DNA of 64,000 nt from Longimicrobium terrae (GTDB taxonomy: Bacteria; Gemmatimonadota; Gemmatimonadetes; Longimicrobiales; Longimicrobiaceae), in NCBI RefSeq assembly GCF_014202995.1, contig NZ_JACHIA010000019.1:1-64000 (forward strand), given 5' to 3'. Within the stretch, counting starts at the first letter, position 1. Each line of letters opens with the position of its first letter. Position numbers and translations under genes: made by a program. A model generated the notes under the pieces. It was not told the DNA's origin and ran no database searches. It saw only the letters and a program-made list of their open reading frames with translations. Below are positions 61,616-64,000 of the stretch, in pieces.

Positions 61616-62104
61616 TCAGCGCAGGACGGTGAGGCCGCTGTAGCTGTACTGCGTGCCCGCGTCGTTGGCCAGCGTGCCGATGATGGCCGTCGTGGGATAC
61701 CCGTGCGTGGCGTCAAACGTGGCCTGCGCCGGCGTGCCTTCGCGCAGTGCACTGCCGAGCTGCGTGAACATGGCGTCGATGGATGGCCGCCAATCCCACT
61801 CCTCGCGGGGGGCGTCGGCGCCGGTTTCCGTCACCTTTACCGACGTGACCACGCCGTTGCGCACTTCGATGTCCACCGGCTCGCGGCCGCGGCAGAAGCA
61901 GGAGCGCTCCACGTGAACGCGGTAGCTGGTGATGTTGGCGGCGCGCCAGCGGGCGCGAGCCTGGTCCAGCGACGACTGGGTGGCCGCGGGAACCACGCCC
62001 GGCTCGGCGGCGGTGCCGGGTTCAGCGCCGGTGCCGGGCTGCATGGCGGGCGTGCAGGCCGCCAGCGAACAAGCGATCAGGAACAGCGATGCGCGATGGA
62101 TCAT
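61616..62104 (-). CDS. DUF6174-like lipoprotein
   Basis: The 162-residue protein has a lipoprotein signal (FLIACSLAAC) and a short Gly/Pro/Ala spacer. The domain LDQARARWRAANITSYRVHVERSCFCRG, then VDIEVRNGVVTSV, fits the DUF6174 pattern of small lipoproteins, including the CxC pair. The second half (TPAQATFDATHGYPTTAII) is also typical. The function is unknown. It shares a terminator with greA and lies 96 bp from the next minus-strand gene. Confidence 0.83.
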   Translation of the reverse strand: MIHRASLFLIACSLAACTPAMQPGTGAEPGTAAEPGVVPAATQSSLDQARARWRAANITSYRVHVERSCFCRGREPVDIEVRNGVVTSVKVTETGADAPREEWDWRPSIDAMFTQLGSALREGTPAQATFDATHGYPTTAIIGTLANDAGTQYSYSGLTVLR

Positions 62105-62200
62105 GGGTCTCTGGATGGGGAAAACGATCGTGTGTACGTCGCCGGTGTAACGCGCGAGAGCCGTGCCCGCTGACAGCCGCCGCTCATCGCCCCCGCCGGA

Positions 62201-62707
62201 TCAGCCGTGGCCGATCAGTTCAATGACGCGGGCGATGACGTCTTCCGTATCGGTGATGACGACGGCGTTGGCCGCCTCGCTCGCCATCACGGCGCCGCGA
62301 TCGCTGAGCATGGGCGTTACGACGCGCGCGACGTCCGCCGCGGGGATGTAGCGGATGCGGATGGCGCGGCTCACCAGTGGCGCCACGGCTTCGGAGGCGG
62401 CGATCTGCGCGGCGGGGTCCACGCGCAGCATGCCCGGGGCGATCTCGCGCACGTCGTAGCCGTACGCGCGCAGCAGCGTGCGCATGGCCGTATCCCACGG
62501 CTGGTTGCGCACCTCCGCCGTAATCCTTCCCGTCACGCCCGATCCCACGATCACCGAGTTGCCGCTGAACTCGGCGAACGCGCGAACGACGTCGTGCGCC
62601 TCGGCCTCGCGGAACGAGACGCTGATGCGCCGCGCGGCGGACTGTGACGCCGCGGGCGAGGCCAGCAGTGGAACCGCGAGCGTGATGGCGAGCAGGAGTC
62701 GACGCAT
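62201..62707 (-). CDS. STN-domain (secretin/TonB short N-terminal) exported protein
   Basis: The 168-residue protein has a signal peptide (cut near ASQ-S). Its mature part begins with an STN domain (ISVSFREAEAHDVVRAFAEFSGNSVIVG to LLRAYGYDVREI) and ends in a secretin N0/N1-like fold (AIRIRYIPAADVARVVTPMLSDRG). It stops there, so the secretin pore domain is missing. It looks like the periplasmic half of a PilQ-type secretin as a separate protein; no pil or gsp genes are adjacent. Confidence 0.85.
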   Translation of the reverse strand: MRRLLLAITLAVPLLASPAASQSAARRISVSFREAEAHDVVRAFAEFSGNSVIVGSGVTGRITAEVRNQPWDTAMRTLLRAYGYDVREIAPGMLRVDPAAQIAASEAVAPLVSRAIRIRYIPAADVARVVTPMLSDRGAVMASEAANAVVITDTEDVIARVIELIGHG

Positions 62708-63093
62708 GGATGCCGGTCCGGACTGCGGGGAGCGGGCGAGTGACGGATCTCAATCTAACACAACGGCTTGCGTACAACATCCATCAAAACGCACGGCGAC
62801 GCATCAGCCGATCAACCCTCTCATCCCTCTTCAAGGGAACCCCGGCGCCCCTCTGCTGCTCGAGACCCGAGCCGCCCTCTGCCCTGCTCCGTCCCCCGCG
62901 ACCTCCGCGACCTCGCGCGCAGCGCCCCCGCAGTTTACCGCGCATGCCCACGAGTGGAAGCGCGAGGTCGGCGCTGATTTCTGCGTCATGCCGTGCCGGA
63001 ACGTGCCTTGCACTCCACCGCGCCCGACGAGCGCCCGCGGAGGGCGCCGCGGCCGGTGACGAGCAGGCCCGCAACTCCCGACAGGAGCGCATG
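62708..63093. other. Divergent gap, no gene or structure seen
   Basis: The 386-bp gap separates two divergent genes. I see no convincing promoter pair, repeat or small gene. AGGAG at 63083-63087 serves the next gene. Confidence 0.5.
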
Positions 63094-63531
63094 ATGGAAA
63101 ACAACGACCGCACCAACGTGGACGGACACCCGGAAGTCGCCGCGCAGGACCGCCTGAACATGCAGCCCGGCCGCCTGGAGGACATCGAGAACGCCTCCGC
63201 GTACGCCAACCGCATCGGCCAGACCGACGTCACCGGCGAGCGGCCGGCCAGCAGCCAGGGCGAGCAGATGCACGACCGCGACGACATGTCGGCGCGCGAG
63301 GGCATGGCCGACCTGACCGGCAACCCCGTGGAGCGCGGTGAGCGCCAGGCCGGTACCGGCGGCGGCGCGGACCGCGTCACGCCGGGCGAGGACATCGGCA
63401 GCGGCATTCGCGCCAAGCCGGCGGACGGCGTTCAGGACAACGACGGCCGCGTGAGCCGGGGCGAGGACATCGGCAACGGGGTGCGTGCCCGCGGCGCCGA
63501 CGAGCAGGATCCCGGCAACCCGCTGGTGTAG
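63094..63531 (+). CDS. Hydrophilic, disordered hypothetical protein
   Basis: The 145-residue protein is rich in Asp, Gly, Arg, Asn and Gln, with no hydrophobic core and no signal peptide. It contains an internal repeat: TPGEDIGSGIRAKPADGVQDN and SRGEDIGNGVRARGADEQD at the C-terminus. Composition resembles stress-related hydrophilic proteins, but no family is recognised. It follows AGGAG, and a strong terminator follows the stop. ATG 63091 is an alternative start. Confidence 0.7.
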   Translation: MENNDRTNVDGHPEVAAQDRLNMQPGRLEDIENASAYANRIGQTDVTGERPASSQGEQMHDRDDMSAREGMADLTGNPVERGERQAGTGGGADRVTPGEDIGSGIRAKPADGVQDNDGRVSRGEDIGNGVRARGADEQDPGNPLV

Positions 63532-63554
63532 TCCGCCCACGCGGAAGATGAACG

Positions 63555-63590
63555 AGAGCCGCGGACCTACGGGTCCGCGGCTCTTTCCGT
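63555..63590 (+). terminator. Terminator after the hydrophilic protein gene
   Basis: AGAGCCGCGGACC (63555-63567) pairs perfectly with GGTCCGCGGCTCT (63572-63584) around TACG, followed by TTCCG. Confidence 0.88.
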
Positions 63591-63672
63591 TCCGCCCGCC
63601 GCCGCGCATCATGTGGATCCGGCTCGACCGGCTCCCCGTCGACTGCAACCATCAGCAATGGACCGCTGAACC

Positions 63673-64000
63673 ATGGACTTCCGCGCACTTCCCCAGTTCA
63701 ATCTCTCGGAGAGCAGCCCCACCGCGCATCTCTTTCTCGACCTGGACATCGCGGACTTCCACCGCGCCGCGCGTCACGTATCCACCCTGCCCTTTGTGGA
63801 CGGAACGGAGCGGGAGGACTGGGAGGAGCGCGTGCTGGATGGACAGGGGACGCGCGCCGCCGCCCACGCACTCGTCGCCCGCTTGGCCGCCGAGCACGGC
63901 GTGCCGGTGGAACTGATGCTGGGCGTCTACGAGATGAACGAGGCCAACACCCCGGCCGCGGACGATGTTCTGCGGCGCTTCGGGATGACGGCGGTGCTGG
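63673..64000 (+). CDS. Hypothetical protein, cut by the window edge
   Basis: The first 109 residues of a protein that continues past the window end. The segment FLDLDIADFHRAARHVSTLPFVDG and later LMLGVYEMNEANTP recalls a transglutaminase-like family of unknown function in which a GTC(S/T) motif holds the cysteine; here that position reads GTRAAAHAL, without Cys. This family guess is weak. The start ATG 63673 has no strong ribosome-binding site. Confidence 0.55.
   Translation, partial: MDFRALPQFNLSESSPTAHLFLDLDIADFHRAARHVSTLPFVDGTEREDWEERVLDGQGTRAAAHALVARLAAEHGVPVELMLGVYEMNEANTPAADDVLRRFGMTAVL

Overview
The window is a 64 kb piece of a high-GC, Gram-negative chromosome. The gene set points to Gemmatimonadota, most likely a Longimicrobium-like organism. 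It shows an outer-membrane and lipid A gene set (bamA, ompH, lpxD, an lpxC-fabZ fusion, lpxA, lpxB, lpxK, LolCE/LolD), a protein-arginine phosphorylation set (mcsA-mcsB-clpC) without ctsR, a bacillithiol gene (bshC), and bacterial NHEJ (ku-ligD). The phylum is an inference from this mix; no rRNA, tRNA or other phylogenetic marker was seen. Almost all genes are densely packed with ATGA/GTGA overlaps. The few long gaps are filled with small dispersed or tandem repeats.

Layout. 0.75-7.5 kb: era, a Trm112-like protein, a GGDEF protein, a zinc-ribbon protein, an orphan Tdi1-type immunity-like protein, prfB with its programmed +1 frameshift, and lysS, which carries an anomalous lower-GC patch. 7.6-13.7 kb: lolC/E-lolD-mcsA-mcsB-clpC. 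13.7-26.3 kb: the envelope supercluster bamA-ompH-lpxD-lpxC/fabZ-lpxA-gnnA-like-lpxB-lpxJ-like-lpxK-nadB. 26.3-36.7 kb: a small toxin-antitoxin pair, rlmH, bshC, murJ, uvrC, ddl and a rhomboid protease. 37.1-43.8 kb: a TetR regulator divergent from a lipoprotein gene, followed by four tandem paralogous genes for exported proteins with YadA-like head repeats, an S74 (endosialidase-type intramolecular chaperone) domain and a C-terminal coiled coil. 44.2-48.0 kb: ligD and ku on the minus strand. 48.5-60.0 kb: a HEAT-like protein, several glycosyltransferases, a methyltransferase, three lipoproteins (two sharing an unrecognised domain), a YfhO-like membrane protein and a UPF0104-like membrane protein. 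61.0-64.0 kb: greA, a DUF6174-like lipoprotein, an STN-domain protein, a hydrophilic protein and a truncated gene at the edge.

Functional themes. The centre left of the window makes and installs the outer membrane: lipid A synthesis, OMP folding, lipoprotein release and lipid II flipping by MurJ. No UDP-diacylglucosamine pyrophosphatase (LpxH/LpxI/LpxG), Kdo transferase or LpxL/M was seen. A DUF374/LpxJ-type acyltransferase and an oxidoreductase resembling GnnA sit in the lpx cluster instead. The best candidate for an undescribed system is the 37.9-43.8 kb block: a lipoprotein translationally coupled to the first of four secreted, self-trimerising and probably self-cleaving phage-tail-fibre-like proteins that have no autotransporter barrel.

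Non-coding content is unusually rich for such a compact region: nested inverted-repeat elements of about 220 bp with GTCATCCTGAG ends, an inverted pair of 65-66 bp palindromic elements, a 56 bp direct repeat, several short tandem arrays, and two clusters of DnaA-box-like 9-mers. Strong hairpin terminators lie after many of the operons.
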